Source: Massilia varians
Lineage (GTDB): Bacteria > Pseudomonadota > Gammaproteobacteria > Burkholderiales > Burkholderiaceae_D
Length of the DNA: 64,000 bases
Direction of reading: 5' to 3'
Assembly: GCF_027923905.1 (NCBI RefSeq)
Contig: NZ_AP026966.1
Span: forward strand, 5,147,001-5,211,000
The notes below the pieces were generated by a model. The model was not told where the DNA came from. It did not search any database and saw only the letters and a list, made by a program, of their open reading frames with translations. Position numbers and translations under genes: made by a program. This document shows, in pieces, positions 36,086-44,844 of this stretch (within the stretch, counting starts at the first letter, position 1; the number at the start of each line of letters is the position of its first letter).

Positions 36086-37146
36086 GGGCCTGCCTCGCGG
36101 TCGAGCAGGCTGCGCTTGCGCTCGATTCCCCAGCGGTAGCCGGACAGGGCGCCATCAAGGCGCACCACGCGGTGACAGGGAATCGCCACCGCCACCGGGT
36201 TGGCCGCACAGGCCCCCGCCACCGCGCGCGCGGCCGTGGGCATGCCCAGGCGCTCGGCCAGTTCGCTGTAGCTGACGGTGGAGCCGGCCGGAACCGCGCG
36301 CAGCGCCTCCCATACGCGGCGCTGGAAGGCCGTGCCGCGCACGTCGAGCGGCAGGTCGAGGCCCAGCCGGGGCGCTTCGACGAAACCGATCACCTGCGCC
36401 ACCGTGCGTTCGAACTCGGCTTGCGCCCCCACCAGTTCGGCCCGCGGGAAGCGCGCCTCGAGGTCGCGCACCAGCGGTTCCGGCTCGTCGCCGATCAGGA
36501 TCGCGCAGATGCCGCGCTCGGTACTGGCCACCAGGATGGCGCCGAGCGAGCATTCGGCCACGGCGAAGCGGATGCATTCGCCCTGCCCGCCGGCGCGGTA
36601 GCGGCCGGGCGTCATGCCCAGCAGCGCGGTGGAGGCGTCGTAGAAGCGCCCGCTCGAGCCGAAGCCGGCCTCGTACAGCGCCTCGGTCACGCTCGGCGCC
36701 GCCCCCAGGTTCTGCTGCAGGCGCGCGGCGCGGCGCGCGCTGGCATAGGCTTTCGGCGTGACGCCGGTCTGCGCCTTGAACAGGCGGTGGAAGTGGAAGC
36801 GGCTCATGCCCACCGCCTGCGCCAGGCTGTCGAGGTCGGGCGGGTCGTCTGCCGCGTCGATCAGGCGGCAGGCCTGCGCCACCGCGGCCGCCTGGCGTTC
36901 GCGCAAGGCCGGCTGGTCCGGCTTGCAGCGCAGGCAGGCGCGAAAGCCCGCGGCCTCGGCTTCGAGCGGACTGGCGTGAAAGGCGGCGTTGGCGCGCAGC
37001 GCGCCGCGCGAAGGGCAGGAGGGCCGGCAGTACACGCCGGTGCTGCGCACGGAATAGATGAACTGGCCGTCGGCGTCGCGGTCGCGGCGCTGCACGGCGG
37101 CCCAGCGCGCCTCGTCGGTGTCAAAGATGCTGGTCATGGCGGTCAT
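36082..37146 (-). CDS. ada: Ada: methyltransferase and transcriptional activator
   Basis: A 354-residue bifunctional Ada. The N-terminal zinc domain has C40, C44, C71 and C74 (GVYCRPSCPSRGAL, FRACLRCKPDQ); C40 takes methyl groups from phosphotriesters and turns the protein into an activator. An AraC-type helix-turn-helix follows (GMSRFHFHRLFKAQTGVTPK), then the O6-methylguanine methyltransferase domain with acceptor C324 in IPCHRVVRLDGALSGYRWG. The ATG at 37146 is chosen because the natural domain begins there; the open frame continues to 37206. It is co-transcribed with the oxygenase. Confidence 0.95.
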   Translation of the reverse strand: MTAMTSIFDTDEARWAAVQRRDRDADGQFIYSVRSTGVYCRPSCPSRGALRANAAFHASPLEAEAAGFRACLRCKPDQPALRERQAAAVAQACRLIDAADDPPDLDSLAQAVGMSRFHFHRLFKAQTGVTPKAYASARRAARLQQNLGAAPSVTEALYEAGFGSSGRFYDASTALLGMTPGRYRAGGQGECIRFAVAECSLGAILVASTERGICAILIGDEPEPLVRDLEARFPRAELVGAQAEFERTVAQVIGFVEAPRLGLDLPLDVRGTAFQRRVWEALRAVPAGSTVSYSELAERLGMPTAARAVAGACAANPVAVAIPCHRVVRLDGALSGYRWGIERKRSLLDREAGP

Positions 37147-37285
37147 GATGAAGTCCCGGTTCGGTGGTATGGGGTACAGCCTAGCCGCCGGTCCGGCCCG
37201 GCGCACTCCGGGGATTGCTTTCGAATTGCAATGCTAAAATCCGGTGCCGCGGCACGTTGCCGCCCATGCCTTCCCGGAGAGTAGT

Positions 37286-38002
37286 TTGGAAGAACCGATC
37301 ACGCAAGACAGCACCCCCATTTTCCAGCGCATCAAGGATTACCTGGTCGGCGAGATCGCCTCCGGCCGCTGGAAGGAAGGCGACCTGGTGCCCTCCGAGC
37401 AGGCGCTGGTGCGCCAGTTCGGCGTCTCGCGCATGACCGTCAACCGCGCGGTGCGCGAGCTCACCGCAGAGCAGGTGCTGACCCGGCGCCAGGGCTCCGG
37501 CACCTATGTCGCGCCGCAGAAGTACCAGGCCACCCTGGTCGAGATCCGCAACATCGCCGACGAGATCCGCGCGCGCGGCCGCGCCCACCGCAGCCACCTG
37601 CGTTTGCTGCGCGCGGAAATCGCCACCGACGAACTGGCGGCCGAATTCGAACTGGGGCCCGGCGCCACGCTCTACCATTCGATCATCGTCCACTTCGAGA
37701 ACGACGTGCCGGTCCAGGTCGAAGACCGCTGGGTCAACCCGGCATGCGCGCCGCACTACCTGGACCAGGACTTCAGCGCCATCACGCCGAACGAGCACCT
37801 GATGGCGGCCGCGCCGCTGCAGGGCGCGAGCTACACCATCGAAGCCCAGCCGGCGCCGGGCGAGGTGGCGCCGATGCTGGCGATCGGCGCCGGCCAGCCC
37901 TGCCTGGTGCTGCACCGCCGCACCACCTCGGGCGGACGGGTCGCCTCGGTGGCCACGATGTGGCATCCTGGCCACTTGGCGCGCTTTACCGGCAGCGTTT
38001 GA
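37286..38002 (+). CDS. hutC: Histidine utilisation repressor HutC (GntR family)
   Basis: A 238-residue GntR regulator: a winged helix at about 10-75 (IFQRIKDYLVGEIASGRWKE, VSRMTVNRAVRELTAEQVLT) and a UTRA ligand domain after about 95. It closely resembles HutC, which represses hut genes until urocanate binds. The TTG at 37286 is the likely start: GGAGA lies five bases upstream and the family N-terminus begins there. A GTG at 37244 would add an unrelated leader. Its operator matches the site in the hutU promoter 5.2 kb away; the hut genes run in the opposite direction. Confidence 0.92.
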   Translation: MEEPITQDSTPIFQRIKDYLVGEIASGRWKEGDLVPSEQALVRQFGVSRMTVNRAVRELTAEQVLTRRQGSGTYVAPQKYQATLVEIRNIADEIRARGRAHRSHLRLLRAEIATDELAAEFELGPGATLYHSIIVHFENDVPVQVEDRWVNPACAPHYLDQDFSAITPNEHLMAAAPLQGASYTIEAQPAPGEVAPMLAIGAGQPCLVLHRRTTSGGRVASVATMWHPGHLARFTGSV

Positions 38003-38084
38003 GGCCGAAGCTGTTCAATATCTGCACGGAACTGGAAAAATTCGCCATAATGGTTCCCTTCCGAACGCCGCCTGTCCTCCTCGC

Positions 38085-38501
38085 ATGAAGCTGCCTTTTT
38101 CGCCCGCACCGCATGCCGCACCGCGTCGCGTGCTGCTGCTCGACGACGACCGCTTCATGCTCGACGTCCTGCGCGACATGCTCGACATGGTCGACGAAAC
38201 TGGCGGCAATCGCTTCGAGGTTCATGCCGAGTGCGACGCCCGCAGCGCGCTGGCAGCCCTGCCGCGCCATGCGCCCGATTTGCTGATCTGCGACCTGGCG
38301 ATGCCGGAAATGGACGGCATCGAGTTCCTGCAGGCCGCGGCCGGCCAGGGATTCAGCGGCCGGGTGATCCTGGTGTCGGCCCTGGAAGACGGCGTGCGCG
38401 ACGCCGCCACCGAGCTGGCGCGCGCCCTCGGGCTGCGGGTCGCCGGAGCCTTCCGCAAGCCGCTGGCGATCGAGCAGCTGCGCCTTGCGGTCCAATGTTG
38501 A
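38085..38501 (+). CDS. Single-domain response regulator
   Basis: A 138-residue receiver with no output domain. The acidic pair is at D20-D22 (LLLDDDRFML), the phospho-acceptor is D70 (LLICDLAMPEMDG), and the conserved lysine is K125 (AFRKPL). A short Pro-rich N-terminal tail precedes the fold. It has no adjacent kinase; it could act through protein-protein contact like CheY, or serve a remote kinase. It lies 82 bases after hutC. Confidence 0.88.
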   Translation: MKLPFSPAPHAAPRRVLLLDDDRFMLDVLRDMLDMVDETGGNRFEVHAECDARSALAALPRHAPDLLICDLAMPEMDGIEFLQAAAGQGFSGRVILVSALEDGVRDAATELARALGLRVAGAFRKPLAIEQLRLAVQC

Positions 38502-38729
38502 GATTTTGTACAAAGCGGTCCACACTTTTTGAAAAAATGGAGTATTATTCGGCACATCCCCGCCTGACACCCCCTGCCGTCTTTCCATGTTGAATTTTGC
38601 ACACAGTGCCTCCACCATTGTGTAGCTGCATAATTTATGCGATGAGCAGGTCGTGCGGGCCGGCCGGAACACGCAGCATCGGCACAGGCCGCCAGGCGTA
38701 ATTTGATCCTTACCTCTTTTGAGGAACAT

Positions 38730-39056
38730 ATGAGCGAAAACATTAAACACATCACCGATGCAAACTTCGATGCCGAAGTGCTCAAATCCGAGCAACCGGT
38801 CCTGGTCGACTTCTGGGCCGAGTGGTGCGGCCCGTGCAAGATGATTGCACCGATCCTGGAAGAAGTCGCCCAGCAGTACGCTGGCAAGCTGGTGGTGGCC
38901 AAGGTCGACGTCGACGCCAACCAGGCCGTACCGGCCCAGTTCGGCATCCGCGGCATCCCGACCCTGATCCTGTTCAAGAACGGTGAAGCAGCTGCGCAGA
39001 AAGTCGGCGCGATGGCCAAGGGCCAGCTGGTTCAGTTTATCGACAGCAACATCTGA
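38730..39056 (+). CDS. trxA: Thioredoxin 1
   Basis: A 108-residue thioredoxin that reduces protein disulfides in the cytoplasm. The active site WCGPC gives C33 and C36 ([14 protein letters not shown]); the cis-proline loop is [13 protein letters not shown] five bases upstream sets the ATG at 38730; an in-frame GTG/ATT region upstream is not needed. The trxA-rho order is common in betaproteobacteria. Confidence 0.97.
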   Translation: MSENIKHITDANFDAEVLKSEQPVLVDFWAEWCGPCKMIAPILEEVAQQYAGKLVVAKVDVDANQAVPAQFGIRGIPTLILFKNGEAAAQKVGAMAKGQLVQFIDSNI

Positions 39057-39072
39057 TCTTGTTAACATGAGC

Positions 39073-39098
39073 GACGGCAGCGCGCCCGCGTTGCCGTC
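39073..39098 (+). terminator. Hairpin between trxA and rho
   Basis: GACGGCAGCGCG and CGCGTTGCCGTC form a 12-bp stem with one wobble pair and a 2-base loop. Only ATTGTC follows, so it is at most a weak terminator, perhaps a processing or leader structure. Confidence 0.4.
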
Positions 39099-39200
39099 AT
39101 TGTCGGGAAGCTGACCGGCTCCGGTGCTTCCCAGCTTACATAAACCCACGTAGTTCCCTCCCCTACCTTTACTTTCCCGTCACGGGACACCCACACAAAC

Positions 39201-40463
39201 ATGCATTTATCTGAACTGAAGGCAATGCACGTCTCCGCGCTGCTGGAGATGGCCATCGGCCTCGACATCGACAACGCAGCCCGCCTGCGCAAACAGGAAC
39301 TGATGTTCGCGATCCTGAAGAAGCGCGCCAAGCAGGGCGAACAGATCTTCGGCGACGGCGCCCTCGAAGTCCTCCCGGACGGCTTCGGCTTCCTGCGCTC
39401 GCCGGACGCCAGCTACATGGCCTCGACCGACGACATCTACATCTCGCCGTCGCAGATCCGCCGGTTCAACTTGCATACGGGTGACTCGATCGAAGGCGAA
39501 GTGCGTACGCCGAAGGACGGCGAGCGCTATTTCGCGCTGGTGAAGGTGGACAAGGTCAACGGCGAATCGCCGGAAGCCTCGAAGCACCGCATCCTGTTCG
39601 AAAACCTGACCCCGCTGCACCCGCAGGTGCCGCTGCGCCTCGAGCGCGACATGAACGGCGCCGAGAACATCACCGGCCGCATCGTCGACCTGATCTCGCC
39701 GATCGGCAAGGGCCAGCGCGGCCTGCTGGTCGCCTCGCCGAAATCGGGCAAGTCGGTCATGCTGCAGCACATCGCCCACGCGATCACCGCCAACCACCCG
39801 GACGTGACCCTGATCGTGCTCCTGATCGACGAGCGTCCGGAAGAAGTGACCGAGATGCAGCGTTCGGTGCGCGGCGAAGTGGTCGCCTCGACCTTCGACG
39901 AACCGGCCACCCGCCACGTCCAGGTCGCCGAGATGGTGCTGGAAAAGGCCAAGCGCCTGGTCGAGATGAAGAAGGACGTGGTGATCCTGCTGGATTCGAT
40001 CACCCGCCTGGCGCGCGCCTACAACACCGTGATCCCGGCCTCGGGCAAGGTGCTGACCGGCGGTGTCGATGCCAACGCCCTGCAGCGCCCGAAGCGCTTC
40101 TTCGGCGCGGCGCGTAACGTGGAGGAAGGCGGCTCGCTGACCATCGTCGCCACCGCCCTGATCGAGACCGGCTCGCGCATGGACGACGTCATCTACGAAG
40201 AATTCAAGGGCACCGGCAACATGGAAGTGCACCTCGAGCGCCGCCTGGCCGAAAAGCGCGTCTACCCGGCGATCAACCTGAACAAGTCGGGCACCCGCCG
40301 CGAGGAACTCCTGATCAAGCCGGACCAGCTGCAGAAAATCTGGATCCTGCGCAAGCTGCTGTACTCGATGGACGAGATCGAGGCGATGGAGTTCATCCTC
40401 GACAAGATGCGCGCTACCAAGAACAATGTCGAGTTCTTTGACATGATGCGCCGCGGCGGCTAA
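39201..40463 (+). CDS. rho: Transcription termination factor Rho
   Basis: A 420-residue hexameric RNA helicase that ends transcription. The N-terminal RNA-binding part has [20 protein letters not shown]. The ATPase has Walker A in [10 protein letters not shown], Walker B with [16 protein letters not shown], the Q-loop [20 protein letters not shown] region, and the R-loop before the C-terminus. Length and all motifs are standard. It is followed by a perfect intrinsic terminator. Confidence 0.98.
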   Translation: MHLSELKAMHVSALLEMAIGLDIDNAARLRKQELMFAILKKRAKQGEQIFGDGALEVLPDGFGFLRSPDASYMASTDDIYISPSQIRRFNLHTGDSIEGEVRTPKDGERYFALVKVDKVNGESPEASKHRILFENLTPLHPQVPLRLERDMNGAENITGRIVDLISPIGKGQRGLLVASPKSGKSVMLQHIAHAITANHPDVTLIVLLIDERPEEVTEMQRSVRGEVVASTFDEPATRHVQVAEMVLEKAKRLVEMKKDVVILLDSITRLARAYNTVIPASGKVLTGGVDANALQRPKRFFGAARNVEEGGSLTIVATALIETGSRMDDVIYEEFKGTGNMEVHLERRLAEKRVYPAINLNKSGTRREELLIKPDQLQKIWILRKLLYSMDEIEAMEFILDKMRATKNNVEFFDMMRRGG

Positions 40464-40485
40464 GCCCCGTAGCACATCGCGCGAC

Positions 40486-40512
40486 AAGGGCGGCCCGCGG
40501 GCCGCCCTTTTT
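40486..40512 (+). terminator. rho intrinsic terminator
   Basis: AAGGGCGGCCC and GGGCCGCCCTT form a perfect 11-bp stem with a GC loop, followed by a T-run (TTTTTC), 22 bases after the rho stop. Confidence 0.92.
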
Positions 40513-40513
40513 C

Positions 40514-40542
40514 TTGCCCGGAGCGCCGAAGCGGCTTATAAT
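40514..40542 (+). promoter_or_regulatory. rpmE2 promoter
   Basis: TTGCCC (40514-40519) and a consensus TATAAT (40537-40542) are separated by 17 bases, just after the rho terminator and about 100 bases before rpmE2. Confidence 0.6.
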
Positions 40543-40643
40543 CGCCGGTTCAGTCCAACCCTGGCAAGTGATCGGCAATCGGGTCAAGAAGCAAGACGAC
40601 CGACGAAGTGCTGTTTGGCTACCAATATAGAGAAAGCAAAACC

Positions 40644-40913
40644 ATGAAGACCGATATCCATCCGGATTACCGCGAAGTCCTGTTCCACGACGTGTCCTGC
40701 GACTTCAAGTTCGTCACCCGTTCGACCATCAACACCCGCGAAACCGCTACCCACGAAGGTAAGGAATACCCGCTGGTCAAGATCGAAGTCTCGGCTGAAT
40801 CGCACCCGTTCTACACCGGCAAGCACAAGATCGTCGACACCGCTGGCCGCGTCGAGAAGTTCCGCCAGAAGTTCGGTTCGGTCGGTTCGAAGACCGCAGT
40901 CGCCAACGGCTAA
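40644..40913 (+). CDS. rpmE2: 50S ribosomal protein L31, type B
   Basis: An 89-residue L31 of the zinc-independent form: it starts [20 protein letters not shown] and lacks the CxxC pair of type A L31. The loop [20 protein letters not shown] and the C-terminal FRQKFGS are typical. The in-frame start at 40608 has no function in the alignment; ATG 40644 is right. Type B copies often replace the zinc form under zinc limitation, but no Zur box was found here. Confidence 0.96.
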   Translation: MKTDIHPDYREVLFHDVSCDFKFVTRSTINTRETATHEGKEYPLVKIEVSAESHPFYTGKHKIVDTAGRVEKFRQKFGSVGSKTAVANG

Positions 40914-40968
40914 TCTGTCCGGGCACCAGGCAAGCATCGGGTCCGCAGGGCCCGAAGTTGCCAGAAAA

Positions 40969-41023
40969 GAAGCCGGTATCCCCGGCTTCAAAAAGAAGCC
41001 GCCTCCCCGGCTTCTTTTTTTTT
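40969..41023 (+). terminator. Tandem hairpin terminator after rpmE2
   Basis: First hairpin GAAGCCGG/CCGGCTTC (40969-40989). Second hairpin AGAAGCCG/CGGCTTCT (40994-41015) runs into a long T-run to 41023. The two stems are near-copies of each other. Confidence 0.88.
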
Positions 41024-41066
41024 CGCGGCTATACTACGCGACTATTCTTTCCCGCTGCACTCGACA

Positions 41067-42788
41067 ATGAAACCCGTCCGCCTTCCCGCCGCCGCCACCT
41101 TGGCACTGCCCCGCTGGGCCCTGCTCGCGCTGGGCATGCTGTACATCCTGCCGGGCCTGATCGGCCGCCACCCGTGGAAGGAAGACGCCGGCCCCTTTGG
41201 CATCATGTGGACGATGGCGCACGGCGGCATCGACGACTGGCTGTACCCGAACATCGCCGGCCTGGCAGCCGCCCACGAAGGCCCGCTGGCCTTCTGGCTC
41301 GGCGCGCTGTGCATCAAGCTGTTCGGCTGGATCCTGGGCGACGTGCTGGCCGCGCGCGTCTCCACCATCGGCATTTTCGTGACCGGCGCCATGTCGCTCT
41401 GGTACACCGCCTTCCACCTGGGCCGCCGCGCCGAAGCGCAGCCGCTGCGCCTGGCCTTCGGCGGCCAGCCCGAGCCCGACGACTACGGCCGCACCCTGGG
41501 CGACACCGCGGTGCTGATCTATCTGGGCTGCCTGGGCCTGCTGGTGCAAAGCCACCTGACCCTGGCCGCCACCCTGCAGGGCGCCCTGCTCGCCTATTTC
41601 CTGTACCGCGCGGTGCGCTACGTCGAGACCTCCTCGACCCGCAACGCGGTGCTGGTCGGCCTGGCGCTGGGCGCCCTGGCCCTCACGCGCGGCATCGTTG
41701 TGCCGGCGGTGCTGGTGCTGGCGCTGTACGCCTGCACCAGCTACCTGAAACTGGCGACGGGCAACAGCCTGCGTCACCTGGCCATCGCCGCAGGTGTCGG
41801 ATTTCTTATCACCCTGGCCTGGATCGTGCCGGCAGCAACGGTCCGGCCCTACGGCCTGTCGCCGGTCGGCGAGTGGCTGGACTGGAATGCCGGCCAGCTG
41901 GCGCTGCCCAGCCTGGCCTCGCTGAAGAGCTTCTTCCGCATCGGCGTGTGGTTCTTCTGGCCGGCCTGGCCGTTCGCCCTGTGGGCGATCTGGGCCTGGC
42001 GCCGCCAGCAGCACCTGCTGCACATCGTGATGCCGGTGATGTTCTTCGTCGCCCTCGCGCTGCTGCTGCTGTGCGACCCGGAGCCGGAAAACAGCGATTT
42101 CCTCAAGATGCTGGCGCCGCTGGCGCTGATGGCCGCCTTCGGCTTGCCGACCATGAAGCGCGGTGCGATCAATGCGATCGACTGGTTCTCGGTGATGGTG
42201 CTGACCATGCTGGGCGCGCTGGTCTGGCTGTTCTGGATCGCCAAGCTCACCGGCTGGCCGGCCCAACTGGCCAAGAATGCGCTCAAGCTGGTGCCTGGAT
42301 TCAAGCCGGAGGTCGGCATCATCGCCTTCCTGGTGGCGGCCGCGGCCAGCGTCGGCTGGATCATGCTGGTCCACTGGCGCCTGTCGCGCCAGCCTTCGGT
42401 GCTGTGGCGCGCGGTGGTGCTGTCCTCGGGCGGCCTGATCCTGCTGTGGGTGCTGCTGATGACCCTGTTCCTGCCGGACCTCAACTACAGCAAGAGCTAC
42501 GCCGGCGTGGCCCAGCAGATCGCGGCCACCCTGCCGCACGACGCGGACTGCATCGAAACCAATGTGAACCCGGCCCAGCGCGCCTCCCTGGCCTATTTCG
42601 GCCGCCTGCCCTTCACCACGCTGGCGGGCGGCGGTTGCCGCTACGTCCTGATCCAGGACAGCCTGCGCAACCGCGACGACGCCAAGCTGTCGCGCCGCTA
42701 CGGCCTGCGCGGCAGCACCGTGCTGTGGGAAGGCCGGCGCGCCTCCGACCGCGACGAACGCTTCCGGCTGTTCCAGCGCAGCCGCTGA
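41067..42788 (+). CDS. Glycosyltransferase family 39-like membrane protein
   Basis: A 573-residue multi-spanning protein (about 11 helices) related to ArnT/PMT-type lipid-linked sugar transferases. The first periplasmic loop carries PWKEDAGPFGIMWTMAHGGID with acidic residues where GT39 enzymes place the catalytic Asp/Glu, followed by EGPLAFWLGALCIKLFGW. Such enzymes move a sugar from a polyprenyl phosphate donor to lipid A, protein or glycan at the periplasmic face. The acceptor is unknown. It stands alone, with its own terminator. Confidence 0.85.
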   Translation: MKPVRLPAAATLALPRWALLALGMLYILPGLIGRHPWKEDAGPFGIMWTMAHGGIDDWLYPNIAGLAAAHEGPLAFWLGALCIKLFGWILGDVLAARVSTIGIFVTGAMSLWYTAFHLGRRAEAQPLRLAFGGQPEPDDYGRTLGDTAVLIYLGCLGLLVQSHLTLAATLQGALLAYFLYRAVRYVETSSTRNAVLVGLALGALALTRGIVVPAVLVLALYACTSYLKLATGNSLRHLAIAAGVGFLITLAWIVPAATVRPYGLSPVGEWLDWNAGQLALPSLASLKSFFRIGVWFFWPAWPFALWAIWAWRRQQHLLHIVMPVMFFVALALLLLCDPEPENSDFLKMLAPLALMAAFGLPTMKRGAINAIDWFSVMVLTMLGALVWLFWIAKLTGWPAQLAKNALKLVPGFKPEVGIIAFLVAAAASVGWIMLVHWRLSRQPSVLWRAVVLSSGGLILLWVLLMTLFLPDLNYSKSYAGVAQQIAATLPHDADCIETNVNPAQRASLAYFGRLPFTTLAGGGCRYVLIQDSLRNRDDAKLSRRYGLRGSTVLWEGRRASDRDERFRLFQRSR

Positions 42789-42814
42789 GTTCCCCCTCGC
42801 CTTGCCTTGACGAC

Positions 42815-42847
42815 AGGCCGCCGACACCTTTGCCGACGGCCTTTTTT
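42815..42847 (+). terminator. Intrinsic terminator after the GT39-like gene
   Basis: AGGCCGCCGAC pairs with TGCCGACGGCCT with small mismatches, followed by TTTTTT (42842-42847), 27 bases after the stop. Confidence 0.75.
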
Positions 42848-42852
42848 GCTTC

Positions 42853-42868
42853 TGGCACGATTCCTGCA
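42853..42868 (+). promoter_or_regulatory. Sigma-54-type promoter
   Basis: TGGCACGATTCCTGCA matches the -24/-12 consensus TGGCACG-N4-TTGCW at all but one position, with correct GG-to-GC spacing. It stands right after a terminator and about 170 bases upstream of the next gene, so it probably reads into that gene or a leader RNA. No enhancer-binding site is recognised. Confidence 0.5.
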
Positions 42869-43037
42869 TCTTTTTCACCGGTGCGCGGTACACCAGCCTG
42901 ATGTGAGAACCTATGTATGCAAGATGGCGCGCTTGAGCGGAGTCAACTGCCCTGTAAGTTAGACCGGCACAATAAAACAGGTCGTTTTTTGTTGCCATGC
43001 GGGCGCAACCGATCGAGCAGCGCTGCGAGGAGATATG

Positions 43038-43505
43038 ATGAAAAGCGTTACCTTTTCGGAAATTGTTCGTATTCGCGAGCGGCCTTTCTTCCTGCGGCGT
43101 CCCGCTACCTGGCGGCAGCTGTTCCCGTGGGCCCTCACCATGGCCGTCGGCCTGCCGCTGCTGATGCTGACGCTGCACCTCATCGACCCGGAAACCCCGC
43201 TGCCCTTCATCGTGCTGCCCGCCCTGGTCGGCGGGCTGCTGCCGGTTGCCATGATGGGTCCGGGCAGCTTCGAGATGCGCACCTGCTTCGACTCCCACCA
43301 CATGCTCAGCACCCTCGACGAAGCGCTGGTGTCGCTGGGCTACCGGCGCACCAGGTCCGACGCCGACCGCATCAGCTACTTCCGCCCGCTGCCCTGGCTG
43401 CGCGGCCGCGAGGGCTCGATCGAAGTGGCGGTGCAGCTGCACACGCTGCAGGTGGTCGGCCCGGTGGGCAGCCTGCGCCTGCTGCAGCAGCGCATTGCCT
43501 GCTGA
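43038..43505 (+). CDS. Membrane protein of unknown function
   Basis: A 155-residue protein with two membrane helices (about 28-50 and 54-75) between a basic N-terminal tail and a C-terminal cytoplasmic or periplasmic domain of about 75 residues. The tail domain has a mixed alpha/beta look (MLSTLDEALVSLGYRRTRSD, SIEVAVQLHTLQVVGPVGSL). No family is recognised. AGGAG is five bases before ATG 43038; an ATG three bases earlier is too close to it. A sigma-54-like promoter lies upstream. Confidence 0.72.
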   Translation: MKSVTFSEIVRIRERPFFLRRPATWRQLFPWALTMAVGLPLLMLTLHLIDPETPLPFIVLPALVGGLLPVAMMGPGSFEMRTCFDSHHMLSTLDEALVSLGYRRTRSDADRISYFRPLPWLRGREGSIEVAVQLHTLQVVGPVGSLRLLQQRIAC

Positions 43506-43618
43506 GCATGCAGGCGGCACGGGCCTTCACGGCCCGTCACCGGCGTCTTCGACGCAATACTTTTGCCGGTGCTGGTCATCCGTGCAATCGATGTGCTAAG
43601 ATGCGCGCCTGCTATTGG

Positions 43619-43703
43619 GCCTCTGTGGCGGAATTGGTAGACGCACTTGACTCAAAATCAAGCGCCGAAAGGCGTGCCGGTTCGATTCCGGCCGGAGGCA
43701 CCA
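43619..43703 (+). tRNA. tRNA-Leu (anticodon CAA)
   Basis: An 85-base class II tRNA with CCA encoded. Acceptor arm GCCTCTG/CGGAGGC (one G-T pair), D-loop GGCGGAATTGGTAGACGC, and anticodon stem CTTGA/TCAAG with loop CTCAAAA, giving anticodon CAA. The long variable arm CGCCGAAAGGCG and T-arm GCCGGTTCGATTCCGGC are complete. A TAAGAT -10-like box is at 43597-43602. No integrase gene or duplicated 3' end is nearby. Confidence 0.97.
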
Positions 43704-43816
43704 CCCACCAGCATGGCAGTGACATCAAGCTGCCCTCCCGATTGATCTCGACATTTCCGTCGAAATAATTTACACCTCGATCATCGCTAGCGCTGGCCAG
43801 TCCGCGCGCGCGAACA

Positions 43817-44581
43817 TCACGGCTGCCTGCGCGGCCCACCCCAGTTCTCATAACGACGCTCGATGCGCCGCGCCGTGCCGTCGCGCTCCATGGCGGCAAA
43901 GGCCGCGTTCAGCCGTGCCACGACGGCATCGGGCACTCCCGGATTGCAGGCCAAATAGACCTCGATCCGGTTGAACACCAGCAGCGGCACGATTTTCTTG
44001 TCGTAGCCGTAGCGGGTCAGGATGGTGGTGCCGGTGCGCAGGCTGGCGGCCCACAGGTCGATGCGGTCGAGCAGCAGCTTGCCGGCGTTGGCGAGATCCT
44101 CGTGGGCGGCGTCGACACGAAAGCCACGTGCGCGCAGGTAGGCGTCGCGGGCGTCGCCGTTGTAGGTGCCGATGCGCAGGCCGCGCGCATCCTCGAGGCT
44201 GCGTAGCAGCAGCTTGCGGTCGGCGCGCGCCAGCATCACCCACTCGGCCACTGCCGTCGGCCCGACCCATTTGAACAAGCCTTCCCGCTCCGGCGTACGC
44301 GAGGTCGAGTACACGCAGGCATCCGGGCGCTGCTGCGCGGACAGGTAGGCGCGCTTCCAGGGCAGCAGCTCGATGCTGTAGTCGACGCCGGCGCGCTGCA
44401 TGGCTTCGCGCACCTTGTCGGTGGCCATGCCGGTCACGCGCGTGCCTTCCAGCATGCTCGACGGAGCCGAGGTTTCGGTCGTGATGAGGAGCCGCGGCCT
44501 GGCGGCGGGCGCCGTCGCCTCGGCTGCGCCGACGGCAGCGCTGGCGACGGCGAATGCGACTGCGAGAATTCGAGTAAGCAA
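43817..44581 (-). CDS. Periplasmic substrate-binding protein (SBP family 3)
   Basis: A 254-residue exported protein of the amino-acid-binding type (solute-binding family 3). After a signal peptide (cleavage near VGAAEA-TA) it has MATDKVREAMQRAGVDYSIE and LLPWKRAYLSAQQRPDACVY, followed by the second lobe (LRIGTYNGDARDAYLRARGF) and NAAFAAMERDGTARRIERRY at the end. No ABC permease or ATPase is adjacent. Stand-alone proteins of this type often serve as sensors; it is divergent from the MHYT hybrid kinase, which may be coincidence. Confidence 0.85.
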   Translation of the reverse strand: MLTRILAVAFAVASAAVGAAEATAPAARPRLLITTETSAPSSMLEGTRVTGMATDKVREAMQRAGVDYSIELLPWKRAYLSAQQRPDACVYSTSRTPEREGLFKWVGPTAVAEWVMLARADRKLLLRSLEDARGLRIGTYNGDARDAYLRARGFRVDAAHEDLANAGKLLLDRIDLWAASLRTGTTILTRYGYDKKIVPLLVFNRIEVYLACNPGVPDAVVARLNAAFAAMERDGTARRIERRYENWGGPRRQP

Positions 44582-44844
44582 GGTTCTTTCCTGGCTGGAT
44601 CGCCTGCGTTGGCGCTAGCCAGACGCGCTTCGTGTTGATTTACTAACGCAGAGTAGCACTACAAAGATTTTCTCCGCAATGCATGTCGTTACAGCGGCCG
44701 GCGGGGGTGGCGCCTGCGCGACAAAAACACGGGTCAAGCCCGCATGATTCCTGCCTTCAACGAGACTTTCCTTTGTGAAAATGAGATACTGCTGAGACCT
44801 TTCCCGGGCGCTTTTCACTGCCCAATCACCGCAAAAGCCGCCCC

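Noticed and set aside
43619..43703. tRNA-Leu as an integration site for a genomic island
   Set aside because: No integrase, no duplicated tRNA 3' end and no composition change follows; the neighbours look like core genes.
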